Positions 41,676 through 50,213 of a stretch of DNA of 64,000 bases are shown in pieces (the stretch's first letter is position 1; each line of letters starts with the position of its first letter). Below the pieces are notes generated by a model. The model was not told the origin of the DNA, made no database searches, and was given only the letters and a program-made list of their open reading frames with translations. Origin of the DNA: Enterovibrio norvegicus_B (lineage in GTDB: Bacteria > Pseudomonadota > Gammaproteobacteria > Enterobacterales > Vibrionaceae); assembly GCF_002876705.1 (NCBI RefSeq), contig NZ_MDAG01000008.1:1-64000 (forward strand), given 5' to 3'. A program made the translations under genes and the position numbers.

Positions 41676-43010
41676 CTACCCTTTTACAACGAGTGCGATA
41701 CGGTGAAAGCTGTTGTTGAGGTAGCCTTTCGGGTTCCATGCAATCGCGAACGGTTGGCTTACACCTTGGTCGTCGGTCGCTTTTGCCCACACTTCGTAAT
41801 AACCGGCTTGTGGGAAAGTGACTTTCGATTCAAAGGTTTGCCATGCACCGTCATTTGCAGGATCAGAAAGATCGGCATCGATCCACGTTGCGCCAAAATC
41901 ATTCGAAAGCTGAACCTTGGAAACTTTTCTATCCCCAGACCACGCGTGACCGCGAACCAAGACTTCTTTGCCTGCCACTTCGCTGTTCGTTTGTGGCGAG
42001 GTGATCAGCGATTTCACGGGCATTCTTTCGATGATCACAAAATCGTCTTTATCGACTTTCTCACCGGGCGCAACAGGTCGGTTAGGCACGCGATACGCTT
42101 TGCCTGTCATCTTCGGCCCATCATGCACTTGGTCTCGCACCGTGATTTTTGTGAGCCATTTCTGTGAACATGAGCCCGGCCAGCCTGGCACAACCAAGCG
42201 AAGCGGTGCGCCGTTCATGTCGTGCAATGCTTCGCCATTTTGTGCGAAGGCAATTAGATTTTCACCGCCCAAGGCTTTCTCTATCGGTACCCCACGAGAA
42301 ATGGGCAGTTTGCCTTCCTTGCCCGAAAGGTGCTTATCCGCACTGTAGTGGGCGGTATACACCGCGCCTTCTTGCACGCCGGCTGCTTTCAATACGTCAG
42401 CCAAGCGCACGCCCGTCCAAGAGGAACACGCAACAGCACCTAGGGTCCATTGGTTGCCTTTGGCTTTCGGTTCAAAATACGCGCGGCCATTACCGCCACA
42501 TTCCACGACCAATTGCTGCTCAACCACCTCGAAGTTCTTCTTGAGGTCTTCGATGGTGAGTGTCATGGGTTTATCGACTAAACCATCAATGGTCAGCGTC
42601 CATGTGTCAGCATCGACAGCAGTGGGCGGAATACCGTTGTTACGAATGAAATGTCGTGCCGTTGGCGTGACATCATCATTAAGCAGGTGAGGGGGCGTTT
42701 CAGCGTTTAATGGTCTGTCGTTAAGTACGATCAGACCATCTTTCCCTGCAATGGTGACATCATCGAGCCCTTCAGCAAAGGCGGCAGGTACCATGCCTGC
42801 TGGCATATTGCGATGAAAAGGAATCGCACCGCCAAGCACGGCTGCCATGGTCGCCAAGCCTGCTCCTTTTAGAAATCCACGTCTGTCAGAATGACTTTTA
42901 CGACCAAACACCGTTTCGTCTGCGGTTTCTGGGTGCTTGTTATAGAGATCGTAGATGCCTTCCGTTTGTTGCTCGTCCGTGTCTGAAGAATGTCCTTTCT
43001 TGTCCGACAT
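41676..43010 (-). CDS. Molybdopterin sulfite oxidase family protein (SorA-like), Tat-exported
   Basis: 444 aa. A twin-arginine signal (SDRRGFLKGAGLATMAAVLGG, Arg43-Arg44) directs the folded protein to the periplasm. The Mo-cofactor Cys is Cys171 in VVECGGNGRAYF. GAVACSSWTGVRLADVL, GVPIEKAL, APLRLVVPGWPGSCSQKWLTKI and a C-terminal dimerisation domain (SVVEV-like GHAWSGDRKVSKVQLSNDFG) match the sulfite oxidase family. It should oxidise sulfite to sulfate and pass electrons to the following cytochrome. The first 42 residues before the Arg pair form an unusually long n-region with many charges. Another substrate, such as a sulfoxide, cannot be ruled out. Confidence 0.88.
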   Translation of the reverse strand: MSDKKGHSSDTDEQQTEGIYDLYNKHPETADETVFGRKSHSDRRGFLKGAGLATMAAVLGGAIPFHRNMPAGMVPAAFAEGLDDVTIAGKDGLIVLNDRPLNAETPPHLLNDDVTPTARHFIRNNGIPPTAVDADTWTLTIDGLVDKPMTLTIEDLKKNFEVVEQQLVVECGGNGRAYFEPKAKGNQWTLGAVACSSWTGVRLADVLKAAGVQEGAVYTAHYSADKHLSGKEGKLPISRGVPIEKALGGENLIAFAQNGEALHDMNGAPLRLVVPGWPGSCSQKWLTKITVRDQVHDGPKMTGKAYRVPNRPVAPGEKVDKDDFVIIERMPVKSLITSPQTNSEVAGKEVLVRGHAWSGDRKVSKVQLSNDFGATWIDADLSDPANDGAWQTFESKVTFPQAGYYEVWAKATDDQGVSQPFAIAWNPKGYLNNSFHRIALVVKG

Positions 43011-43238
43011 GGTGCCTCCTACTTAATGGGCCAACTGAACTGTTTGGATCGTCATTCGGAAAATGTAAGCGGTTACATATTCGAAGATAAAGTATAGGCA
43101 CACCTTTGATTGGGTTTTAGGGCGACTTGCAGGGCATTCTTAGTAGCGGGACATGGATGCATGATTATGCAATGAAATATGAGAGGTAAGCGCGTTTTTT
43201 GGTCAATAAAAAACACGCTTTTCTGTGCGGGATTTTGT

Positions 43239-44513
43239 TTAAAACTGGGTGGTCATCCATTCGCGAACGACACAGTTTTCATCGGACAGCGCAATATAAC
43301 GCCATTTATCGAAGGTCAAACAGGGGTGCGATGTCGAGAACGTTAAGATGTCGCCGACTTGAAGGTCAGAATGTTCGGGCACGTCCATAAAGGTGTGTTG
43401 ATCCATCACGGCGGTAGCGACAAGCCCACTAACATCAATGGCTTTGCCTTGCCTAAAGCCGCGCTCAGCAAGGGGAAGGCCAGCGTCATAGGCGGCATCA
43501 CGTTTCCCCAACCCAATCACCGCTTTGCCTTTTTCGGGAAGAGATATCACGTATGCCCAGACTTCCAGTGCGTTTTGCAGGTCCCCCTCGATTTGTGCAG
43601 CAATCCCTTGGCGTTGTTTGGCTCTCGCGTTTACTTTTTCTTGTGCGGCGCGATAAATGCCGCTGTCGTGCGTGACATAACAGCCGGGGCGAATCACGGG
43701 CAACAAGTCAGCATACCGAGAGAAAACATCCGCAACGATGTCATACCATGCTGATCCAGCACCAGTGAGAATAGTGTCAGGCGTGTCTATTAGGCCCTCG
43801 TTGTTGAGTGACTGGCAAAATTGTGCAGTGTCTTCGATAAAGGCACGGATGCGATTTTCCATGTCATCGCCATGAATCACGCCTTCATACACTTCAACGC
43901 CGGCCAAAGCGACGCCTGGTAGTGCATGTATGTAACGGGCAAGTTCTGCCGCCGCTTCTGTGCCGCGAACGCCGCAGCGCCCACCTGATACGCCCAGTTC
44001 AACAAACACCTTCATGCGTTGGTTCTTTGCCGAAAAGAACGCTGATAGTTGTTCCACGTTCTGACGAGAGTCGACGCTGCAATAAATATCGACCACATTC
44101 TCGCTTTGTAGTGCGGCAATCGATGCCATGTTGGCTTTGCCGACCAATTGATTCGCGATGATGATGTTCTTCGCCCCCATCGCCACTGTCACTTCAGCTT
44201 GAGCGGGCGTGGCGATGGTCATGCCCCATGCACCAGTCGCCAGTTGTTGCTTGAAAAGGGTGGGGGCCATGGAGGTTTTACCGTGTGGACAAAGCTTCAC
44301 GCCATTTTTATCCGCGAAGGTTTGCATCCACGTCAGGTTGTTGGTTAACGCTGCTTGGGAAATCACGGCAGCAGGTAGGCTAATGTCTTCTTCAAGCAAG
44401 TTGTATTGCCCGCTGTCTTTCGGTTCTACCCAAACGCCTTTGGTGCCGATAGGCCAACCTTCTCGATAGGTATCTTGATAAGGGATAGCGTCGTTGCGCA
44501 TTGGGTGAGTCAT
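43239..44513 (-). CDS. PLP-dependent amino acid deaminase of the D-threonine aldolase/D-serine dehydratase fold
   Basis: 424 aa from ATG 44513 (AGGAG 7 bases upstream). The alanine-racemase-like barrel carries the PLP lysine in LCPHGKTSMAP (Lys79), and the C-terminal DSD1-type domain ends with FSTSHPCLTFDKWRYI, where His and Cys bind metal. These features mark the D-threonine aldolase/D-serine dehydratase family often annotated as amino acid deaminase. It sits divergent from a D-aminoacylase and a RidA protein. Together they could release a free D-amino acid, deaminate it to an enamine and 2-oxoacid, and clear the reactive enamine. Exact amino acid is not known. Confidence 0.85.
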   Translation of the reverse strand: MTHPMRNDAIPYQDTYREGWPIGTKGVWVEPKDSGQYNLLEEDISLPAAVISQAALTNNLTWMQTFADKNGVKLCPHGKTSMAPTLFKQQLATGAWGMTIATPAQAEVTVAMGAKNIIIANQLVGKANMASIAALQSENVVDIYCSVDSRQNVEQLSAFFSAKNQRMKVFVELGVSGGRCGVRGTEAAAELARYIHALPGVALAGVEVYEGVIHGDDMENRIRAFIEDTAQFCQSLNNEGLIDTPDTILTGAGSAWYDIVADVFSRYADLLPVIRPGCYVTHDSGIYRAAQEKVNARAKQRQGIAAQIEGDLQNALEVWAYVISLPEKGKAVIGLGKRDAAYDAGLPLAERGFRQGKAIDVSGLVATAVMDQHTFMDVPEHSDLQVGDILTFSTSHPCLTFDKWRYIALSDENCVVREWMTTQF

Positions 44514-44684
44514 TCCTTTTCTCCTAGCCGTTGCCGTGATTAATCTGAAATCTCGAGTGATATCTATCTTACTTATTGTGCTCATTAAAAATTAACACAA
44601 TGGGTGGTAGGTTTTTGCGTTGCTATTCAATGTTTGAACCTCACGCCGTTCACGCGAACGCTGCGTAAATAAAAGGAAAGCCCC

Positions 44685-46169
44685 TTGCTGGATACCTTGA
44701 TTCAACATGTTTGTGTTGTCGATGGTTCAGGACGACCACGTTATGACGCCGATGTTGGGATTGTGGAAGATCGTATCGTTGTCATTCAAGCCAAAAGCGA
44801 TGTTCAATCTGATGGCGCTCCTCAAGCCAATCGCACCGAGCACGCCAAGCAGGTTATTGATGGGAATGGCTGGGTGTTGGCGCCTGGGTTTATTGATGTG
44901 CATACCCACGACGACACCCATGTCATTCGTTTTCCTGCGTGCACACCCAAAATCAGCCAAGGGGTGACGACGGTGATTGTGGGCAACTGCGGCATCAGCG
45001 CGTCACCGGCTGTTTTGACGGCTTCGCCGCCCGATCCAATGAACTTACTTGGCCAGCAAGACGACTTTGTGTATCCCGCGTTTTCCGATTACGTCGACGC
45101 CGTTGAGCGCACAACCCCTGCGGTGAATGTGGCTGCGCTGGTGGGGCATACCACGCTGCGTAACAACGTGATGGACGATATGTATCGTGCGGCTTCTGTC
45201 GAGGAAGTTGCCGCGATGAAACAAGCGCTCAGCGCAGCGTTGTCACAAGGTGCGCTTGGGTTAAGCTCTGGCCTCGCTTACGCCAGTGCAAAAGAAGCTC
45301 CGACAGCAGAAGTGATGGCGCTCATGGAAGAACTCGCCGCTTACAAGGGCATTTACACCACCCATTTACGCACGGAATTTGAAGGCATTCTTGATGCAAT
45401 GGAGGAAGCTTTTCAAACCGGAAAGCACGGCAATGTGCCTGTGGTTGTGTCGCATTTGAAATGCGCGGGAGCAAAGAATTGGGGACGAACCCATGATGTA
45501 CTGGCATTGATGGAGCGCACCTCCGCGACCCAAGATGTCAGCTGCGATTGCTATCCCTATTCTGCGAGTTCATCTACCCTCGATTTGGCGCAAGTCACCG
45601 ACGCGTTCGAGATTAAGATTACGTGGTCGGAACGCATGCCTGAACATGCGAATAAGCGGCTTTCAGACATTGCCGCCGAGCTTGGCTTGTCTTTGCATGA
45701 CGCGGCTCGTGCTCTGCAATCGGCTGGTGCGGTTTATCACTGTATGGACGAAGCCGATGTTGAGCGCGTGTTGCAACATCGGCTTACCGCGATTGGATCG
45801 GATGGGTTGCCAAATGATCCACATCCTCACCCGCGTTTGTGGGGTGCGTTTCCAAAGGTGCTTGGGCACTACTGCAGAGAGCGTCAGCTCTTTAGCCTTG
45901 AAGAAGCCGTTCATAAAATGACGGGCATGTCAGCGGCGCGATTCAACCTTCGAGATCGAGGCATTCTCCGAGAAGGTGCTTACGCTGACCTCGTGCTGTT
46001 TGACCCAAATACCGTTGATGCAGCGGCGACCTTTGATTCCCCCGTCCAAGCGGCAAAAGGCATTAAACAGGTCTGGGTGAATGGGCGAACAAGCTGGTGC
46101 GAACCCAATACTGCTGCCGCACAAGATGTTACCCGTGCGGGGCGTTTTTTAAAGCGAGGTTGTGTGTAA
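44685..46169 (+). CDS. N-acyl-D-amino-acid deacylase (D-aminoacylase)
   Basis: 494 aa. The start is a TTG at 44685 with AAAGGA 7 bases upstream. It is an amidohydrolase: LAPGFIDVHTHDDTHV carries the metal HxH (His73, His75), VGNCGISASP includes the Cys seen as metal ligand in D-aminoacylases, then GLSSGLAYASAKEAPT, THLRTEFEGILDAMEEA, VSHLKCAG and AIGSDGLPNDPHPHPRLWGAFP with the catalytic Asp. These match the D-aminoacylase/N-acyl-D-glutamate deacylase family. The product would be a free D-amino acid. RidA follows 97 bases downstream on the same strand, and the D-amino acid deaminase is divergent. Confidence 0.9.
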   Translation: MLDTLIQHVCVVDGSGRPRYDADVGIVEDRIVVIQAKSDVQSDGAPQANRTEHAKQVIDGNGWVLAPGFIDVHTHDDTHVIRFPACTPKISQGVTTVIVGNCGISASPAVLTASPPDPMNLLGQQDDFVYPAFSDYVDAVERTTPAVNVAALVGHTTLRNNVMDDMYRAASVEEVAAMKQALSAALSQGALGLSSGLAYASAKEAPTAEVMALMEELAAYKGIYTTHLRTEFEGILDAMEEAFQTGKHGNVPVVVSHLKCAGAKNWGRTHDVLALMERTSATQDVSCDCYPYSASSSTLDLAQVTDAFEIKITWSERMPEHANKRLSDIAAELGLSLHDAARALQSAGAVYHCMDEADVERVLQHRLTAIGSDGLPNDPHPHPRLWGAFPKVLGHYCRERQLFSLEEAVHKMTGMSAARFNLRDRGILREGAYADLVLFDPNTVDAAATFDSPVQAAKGIKQVWVNGRTSWCEPNTAAAQDVTRAGRFLKRGCV

Positions 46170-46266
46170 ACAGCCTCTTCCCCCCAAGCTCACTAAGGTA
46201 CGTTCGACGAGGATGTGAAGGTTGCTTGGGAATACGTGCGAACACATTTTATAGGGAGTAAAAACA

Positions 46267-46659
46267 ATGACAATTAAGCGCTATGGCGTTGAAGGCGGAA
46301 AGGGGACGGGTGGGCAACATTTACCGTTCGCGCGTGCGGTTGAAGCGGGTGGTTTTCTGTATGTATCTGGTCAAACCCCCATGATAGATGGCGAAGTTGT
46401 CGAGGGCGGTATTGTTGATCAATCTCGCTTAGCGATACAAAACTGCGTCGATATCATGAAAGAAGCCGGATACGGATTGGAAGATGTGATCCACGTGAAA
46501 GTAGTGTTGACCGATTCGCGCTATTTTCAGTCGTTCAATAAGGTGTTTCAGTCATTTTTTGGCGAACACCCACCTGCACGAATTTGCATGGTTGCCGATC
46601 TGGTTGTCGATGTGAAAGTGGAAGTCGATGTGACTTGCTATCGAGAAGATCGCCGCTAA
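46267..46659 (+). CDS. RidA family enamine/imine deaminase
   Basis: 130 aa, full length. GGFLYVSGQTPMIDGEVVEGG, then IHVKVVLTDSRYFQSFNKVFQSFFGEHPPARICMV with the substrate Arg105. RidA proteins hydrolyse reactive 2-aminoacrylate and related enamines. GGGAG lies before the ATG. Placed after a D-aminoacylase and opposite a D-amino acid deaminase, this paralogue probably protects against or speeds turnover of the deaminase product; it is unlikely to be the general housekeeping RidA (inference). Confidence 0.9.
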   Translation: MTIKRYGVEGGKGTGGQHLPFARAVEAGGFLYVSGQTPMIDGEVVEGGIVDQSRLAIQNCVDIMKEAGYGLEDVIHVKVVLTDSRYFQSFNKVFQSFFGEHPPARICMVADLVVDVKVEVDVTCYREDRR

Positions 46660-46712
46660 ACAAGAACCTGCTGACCAAACAATCATAACAACATTACGTC
46701 TCACACCACTTG

Positions 46713-46736
46713 GCCATCAGGAATGATGGCTTTTTT
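46713..46736 (+). terminator. Rho-independent terminator after RidA
   Basis: GCCATCA / TGATGGC (46713-46719 with 46724-46730) followed by six T. It overlaps the last codons of the convergent sterol-desaturase-fold gene. Confidence 0.8.
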
Positions 46737-47649
46737 CTTTCTCTGTTTTCTCTGTTTTCTCTGCTTTCTCCATCAGATGCGCCTGCGTGCCATCGAGTTC
46801 CAACATTGCTGTATCACTGAACGCAGGTGAACCAAAGAGATACTGGAGTCGCGTCTTCATCGGCGTTGGCGTGCGGGAAAAAGCCAGTGTGATGAGCGTT
46901 TTCCATTGATGGAACGTCGCCACAAACGGATTCCAACTGTTGATGGGTTTTGGAATGCCATAGTCGATGTGAATATCGTCCCTTTCTTCCACATAGGTGC
47001 CAAAAAACTTGTCCCAAATGATCAGCACGCCCGCAAAATTGCGGTCTATATACTCTGGGTTTCTCGCGTGATGTACGCGGTGATGTGAAGGCGTATTGAA
47101 GATGTACTCAACCCAGCCAAGCTTGCCGACAATGCGCGTGTGAACAAAGAATTGGAACCCAAGGTTGAGTGCGACAACCAACACCACGAACGTAGGGTCA
47201 AACCCAATCAGCATCAATGGCGTCCAAAACAGCCACATGCCAGACAGTGGATAGGTCAGGCTTTGGCGAAAGGCCGTCGTGAAATTCATGTTCTCAGAAC
47301 TGTGGTGTGCCACGTGTGAAGCCCAAAGCCAGTGAACATGGTGTGACGCGCGGTGGAACCAGTAATAGAAGAAGTCTTGCAGCACAAACACGGCGAAAAC
47401 GGTGACAGGCGTCAGGGTGATATCAAACAGGCGGAATTGAAACAACCAAAGGAACAAGGGCATGAGTAGCAAGGTGGCAATGACGTCCGCACCTTGATGA
47501 AGCCCAGCAAGGCTGAAGTTGCAGATCAATTCTTTGAGGGAGTAATCAGCTTGGTGACGGCGTTTTAGCGCGCGATATTCTAAGATCATGCAGATCAAAA
47601 ATATCGGGGAGAGAAAAAGCAGTGTCAGTGATTCTAAGCCTGAATCCAT
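46717..47649 (-). CDS. Sterol desaturase/fatty acid hydroxylase superfamily membrane protein
   Basis: 310 aa from ATG 47649, with GGAGG upstream; the open frame extends further without support. Several membrane helices and the di-iron His clusters FYYWFHRASHHVHWLWASHVAHHSSE and NTPSHHRVHHARNP are typical of the C-4 sterol methyl oxidase/fatty acid hydroxylase superfamily. It likely hydroxylates a lipid or hydrophobic compound, the substrate being unknown. The C-terminus is a low-complexity EKAEKTEKTEKEK tail encoded by a 9-bp tandem repeat, odd for the family. It is monocistronic. Confidence 0.88.
   Translation of the reverse strand: MDSGLESLTLLFLSPIFLICMILEYRALKRRHQADYSLKELICNFSLAGLHQGADVIATLLLMPLFLWLFQFRLFDITLTPVTVFAVFVLQDFFYYWFHRASHHVHWLWASHVAHHSSENMNFTTAFRQSLTYPLSGMWLFWTPLMLIGFDPTFVVLVVALNLGFQFFVHTRIVGKLGWVEYIFNTPSHHRVHHARNPEYIDRNFAGVLIIWDKFFGTYVEERDDIHIDYGIPKPINSWNPFVATFHQWKTLITLAFSRTPTPMKTRLQYLFGSPAFSDTAMLELDGTQAHLMEKAEKTEKTEKEKSHHS
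46737..46772. repeat. In-frame 9-bp tandem repeat in the 3' end of the desaturase gene
   Basis: Units CTTTCTCTG, TTTTCTCTG, TTTTCTCTG and CTTTCTCCA lie end to end. Read on the minus strand they encode the EKAEKTEKTEKEK tail. Gain or loss of units keeps the frame. Confidence 0.85.
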
Positions 47650-47773
47650 GTCGCCTCCATCTGTATTCTGTATTGATATCCATAAAAACGGCTTGGATAC
47701 AGATGACACTACATGACTGTAGGAGAAGCGACAAATTCAGTGCGGAAAAATGATACAGCGACAAACGTACGGG

Positions 47774-48061
47774 TTAGGGCTTATTTATCTTTTCCATTGC
47801 GTTCGCCCACGGATCTGCAGGGGTTGCATCGCCTGTGCAGAACGTGTCGAGGTAAAGGTTTTCAACTTGTTCCTTTGCCCAAGGCGTACGGCGCAAAAAT
47901 TTCAGGCTCGATTTCACGGAAGGATCGTTTTTAAAGCAGTTAATGGCGATCAGTTTGCCAAGCTGCTGCCAGCCGTAATGGTCAGCTAGATCATTAACGA
48001 TTTGTTCAAGCTTAACGCCGTGAAGTGGGTTATTAGGTTGCGCGTGCATAGTACTGCTCAT
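47774..48061 (-). CDS. VF530 family small DNA-binding-like protein
   Basis: 95 aa using ATG 48061; ATG 48049 (MHAQPNNPLHG) is also possible and neither has a strong ribosome site. NPLHGVKLEQIVNDLADHYGW, FKNDPSVKSSLKFLRRTPWAKEQVENLYL are the diagnostic VF530 (DUF2132) blocks, a family first described by structural genomics from Vibrio fischeri with a fold resembling DNA-binding domains. Function is not known. It stands alone between a leftward desaturase and a leftward small membrane protein. Confidence 0.88.
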   Translation of the reverse strand: MSSTMHAQPNNPLHGVKLEQIVNDLADHYGWQQLGKLIAINCFKNDPSVKSSLKFLRRTPWAKEQVENLYLDTFCTGDATPADPWANAMEKINKP

Positions 48062-48158
48062 CAATCATTGGAAACGGCTGCGACTCTGCCACAATGTGCG
48101 TCAGTGCGCAATAAAACGTGATAGATGAGAGGGTGGGACGTGTGATTTTCAAGGCAAT

Positions 48159-48186
48159 AAAAAAGGAGCGAAACGCTCCTTTTTTC
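48159..48186. terminator. Rho-independent terminator
   Basis: A-rich run, GGAGCG / CGCTCC stem around AAA (48165-48179), then a T-run, at the 3' end of the leftward small membrane protein gene. Confidence 0.85.
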
Positions 48187-48201
48187 AATTTCTGGTCAGA
48201 A

Positions 48202-48543
48202 TTAACGACGCATAGAAAGCGTTTGGTCGCTGAACTGTGTCATGCGAAGGCGCGTTTTAATGTCTTCACACGCGCGTTGAACACTGAACGTCTCTTCGTT
48301 AGAAAGATGGAAAGACAAGGTGCTCGTAAAACGAATGTCTTCACACACATCAGCCAACCCAACAAGGTCGCTCAATTTGGCATCTGTCGGATCTTTTAGC
48401 ATTTTTTCATGCTGCTTCTGGATCTGAATAGTATAGATTTTGCTCGAATAAGTGTAAGAGGAAAGTGTCATCGCGATCATGGCAATCAGCAAGATTGCAG
48501 AAACGATGAAAAGTGGTTTTTTATTAGGCAAATCTTCAAACAT
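48202..48543 (-). CDS. Small single-pass membrane protein, function unknown
   Basis: 113 aa. One transmembrane helix at about 12-31 (LFIVSAILLIAMIAMTLSSYT) is followed by a periplasm-facing or cytoplasmic soluble part with two Cys (LADVCEDIRF and QRACEDIKTRLRM), spaced about 32 residues, possibly a disulfide. I do not recognise the family. It has its own terminator and no obvious operon partners; the start is the first ATG. Confidence 0.6.
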   Translation of the reverse strand: MFEDLPNKKPLFIVSAILLIAMIAMTLSSYTYSSKIYTIQIQKQHEKMLKDPTDAKLSDLVGLADVCEDIRFTSTLSFHLSNEETFSVQRACEDIKTRLRMTQFSDQTLSMRR

Positions 48544-48768
48544 GCGAACTTCTTATTGATTTAATTGTAGGTAACTCTCAAACGGAGTGTGAGTCTACTC
48601 TTCTAGGCATTCCTATCGCAAGCGCCTTGCGTTTCATTTCTCGTTCTTTTTGAGATGCTAATCCCAAAATATGCACTTCGCTGCGCATTCACGACAGTTG
48701 TGATTCGCAACCTTTGAATTATTAGGTTGTTGCACACTTTTTTCTGGCGACATTTGCATACGGTTAAG

Positions 48769-48788
48769 TATAATGAGAATCAATATCA
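48769..48788 (+). promoter_or_regulatory. Fur box overlapping a -10 promoter element
   Basis: TGAGAATCAATATCA at 48774-48788 matches the TGATAAT-N-ATTATCA Fur consensus at 12 of 14 fixed positions. It overlaps TATAAT at 48769-48774, so iron-loaded Fur would block this promoter. The gene start is 19 bases downstream of the box. Confidence 0.75.
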
Positions 48789-48806
48789 ATAAAGGCCTGT
48801 TTAATT

Positions 48807-49175
48807 ATGTGCCAAGTTCTGATGATCGAACGTGTTGCTTCGCTGTGTGGTTGGGTTAAAACCACGTTTGCCCAACACGGTTGTAAAGTAACAAGAGTGC
48901 TGCATCTGAATCAGGCGGAAATTGCACTTAAACAGTGTCATTTTGATTTGGTGCTGATTGCATCGGAGAACTCAGAACTGTGTTTGCCTGATATAAAGGT
49001 GCTTCGTCATCAAACCATGGCACCTATGATTGCTTTGCTGCCTCCGGAATCTGAGTTTGATGATGTTTCTTTATATCAATGTGGTGTCGATAAGTGCCTG
49101 TCTAACAGCATCGACCGCACGTCACTTTGGGAAGCGGCGCAAAGCGTGTTGAGCGAATCCGCTGAAGTGAAATAG
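48807..49175 (+). CDS. Degenerate (pseudo-) receiver domain protein under Fur control
   Basis: 122 aa. The overall alpha/beta pattern of a response-regulator receiver is visible: VLMIERVASLCGWVKTTFAQHGCKVTRV, then HFDLVLIASENSELCLPDIKVLRHQ, APMIALLPPESEFDDVSLYQCGVDKCL. But the acidic pair is ER, the phospho-acceptor Asp is replaced (LVLIAS), and the switch Thr and Lys are missing (ALLPP, CLSNS). It is therefore unlikely to be phosphorylated. A consensus Fur box sits just upstream and the TonB2 operon begins about 265 bases downstream, so a role in iron-limited conditions is a fair inference. No output domain is present. Six Cys in 122 residues is unusual. Confidence 0.7.
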   Translation: MCQVLMIERVASLCGWVKTTFAQHGCKVTRVLHLNQAEIALKQCHFDLVLIASENSELCLPDIKVLRHQTMAPMIALLPPESEFDDVSLYQCGVDKCLSNSIDRTSLWEAAQSVLSESAEVK

Positions 49176-49439
49176 ACAGTGAAAAGCACGAGATAAGAAA
49201 GGACTGAACACCTGCGACGGAACGCGCTTGTCTTTGGCATGGCGACAAATCGTTGGAGTAAACCTCAGCGAATGAGAAAGCATGATAGGCGAGGGCGTGT
49301 GTTGGAATGGACGACGACCTCTGAATTTACGCAACTTGTTCTTGCTGAGGAATAACAATCGTCACTTATGCAATATAGCGCGGTATACTTGGCGAGTTTT
49401 TGTTACGCGCAACCATTTTACCCAGAGACTAGCACGACC

Positions 49440-50213
49440 ATGACAATCAACCTGCGTATGGCATCACTTGTATTGATGACCTTGCCTTTTTCTCTTCATG
49501 CCAGCGAGCTTGATACGGCGACTGCCATTGAAGCGCAAACGACAAAATCTGCTGCGGCTTCTCAACAACGCATTGATACCAGCGCCATTACGTCGCTTCA
49601 ACTCAAAGCGGACATTGCGCAACGCCAACAAGAAATTGAAAACCTCACCTTGTATCGCAATCACCTTCAAGCACTGGTCGCAGACCAAAACAAAGAAGTG
49701 GGTAGCCTGAATCAACAAATCACAGACATAAAAGAGACCCGCAAAGGCGTGGTACCACTTATGTATCGCATGATTGATGATTTGCAGACCTGGATTGAGC
49801 AAGATTTGCCGATCAAATCTGAAACCCGAACGGCGCGCGTTGAAACACTTAAAGCCATGATGGGGCGTGCCGATGTTGCAGATGCTGAAAAGTTTCGACA
49901 GATCCTTGAAGCCTATTTGGTGGAGTTAGCTTACGGCGGCAAAATGGGTTTGTACCAAGAAACGTTGAACATTGCGGGACAGCAACGTGATGTTGATGTG
50001 CTGCACCTTGGCCGTTTATCGTTGGTCGCGCGTAGCCTTAATGGTGAAACCTTTTGGTATTTCGATGCGCCATCCTCGTCTTGGACGGCGGTGGATGCCA
50101 GTCAAAACGAAGATTTGACCTTTGCCTTTAAGGTTGCCAATCAAAGCGTTGCGCCAACACTACTGACATTGCCGCTTTCTGTGTCGCCTTCTCATGCGGA
50201 GGCACAACAATGA
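49440..50213 (+). CDS. DUF3450 periplasmic protein, first gene of the TonB2 cluster
   Basis: 257 aa from ATG 49440; the frame opens earlier at 49368 but the later start gives a good signal peptide (about 1-20, ending LHA). A long coiled coil covers about residues 45-100 (LKADIAQRQQEIENLTLYRN), followed by GVVPLMYRMIDDLQTWIEQDLPI, typical of DUF3450. In Vibrio, such a protein precedes TtpC in the TonB2 system. It probably helps TtpC-ExbB-ExbD-TonB energise outer-membrane transport. It overlaps the next gene by 4 bases. Confidence 0.85.
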   Translation: MTINLRMASLVLMTLPFSLHASELDTATAIEAQTTKSAAASQQRIDTSAITSLQLKADIAQRQQEIENLTLYRNHLQALVADQNKEVGSLNQQITDIKETRKGVVPLMYRMIDDLQTWIEQDLPIKSETRTARVETLKAMMGRADVADAEKFRQILEAYLVELAYGGKMGLYQETLNIAGQQRDVDVLHLGRLSLVARSLNGETFWYFDAPSSSWTAVDASQNEDLTFAFKVANQSVAPTLLTLPLSVSPSHAEAQQ

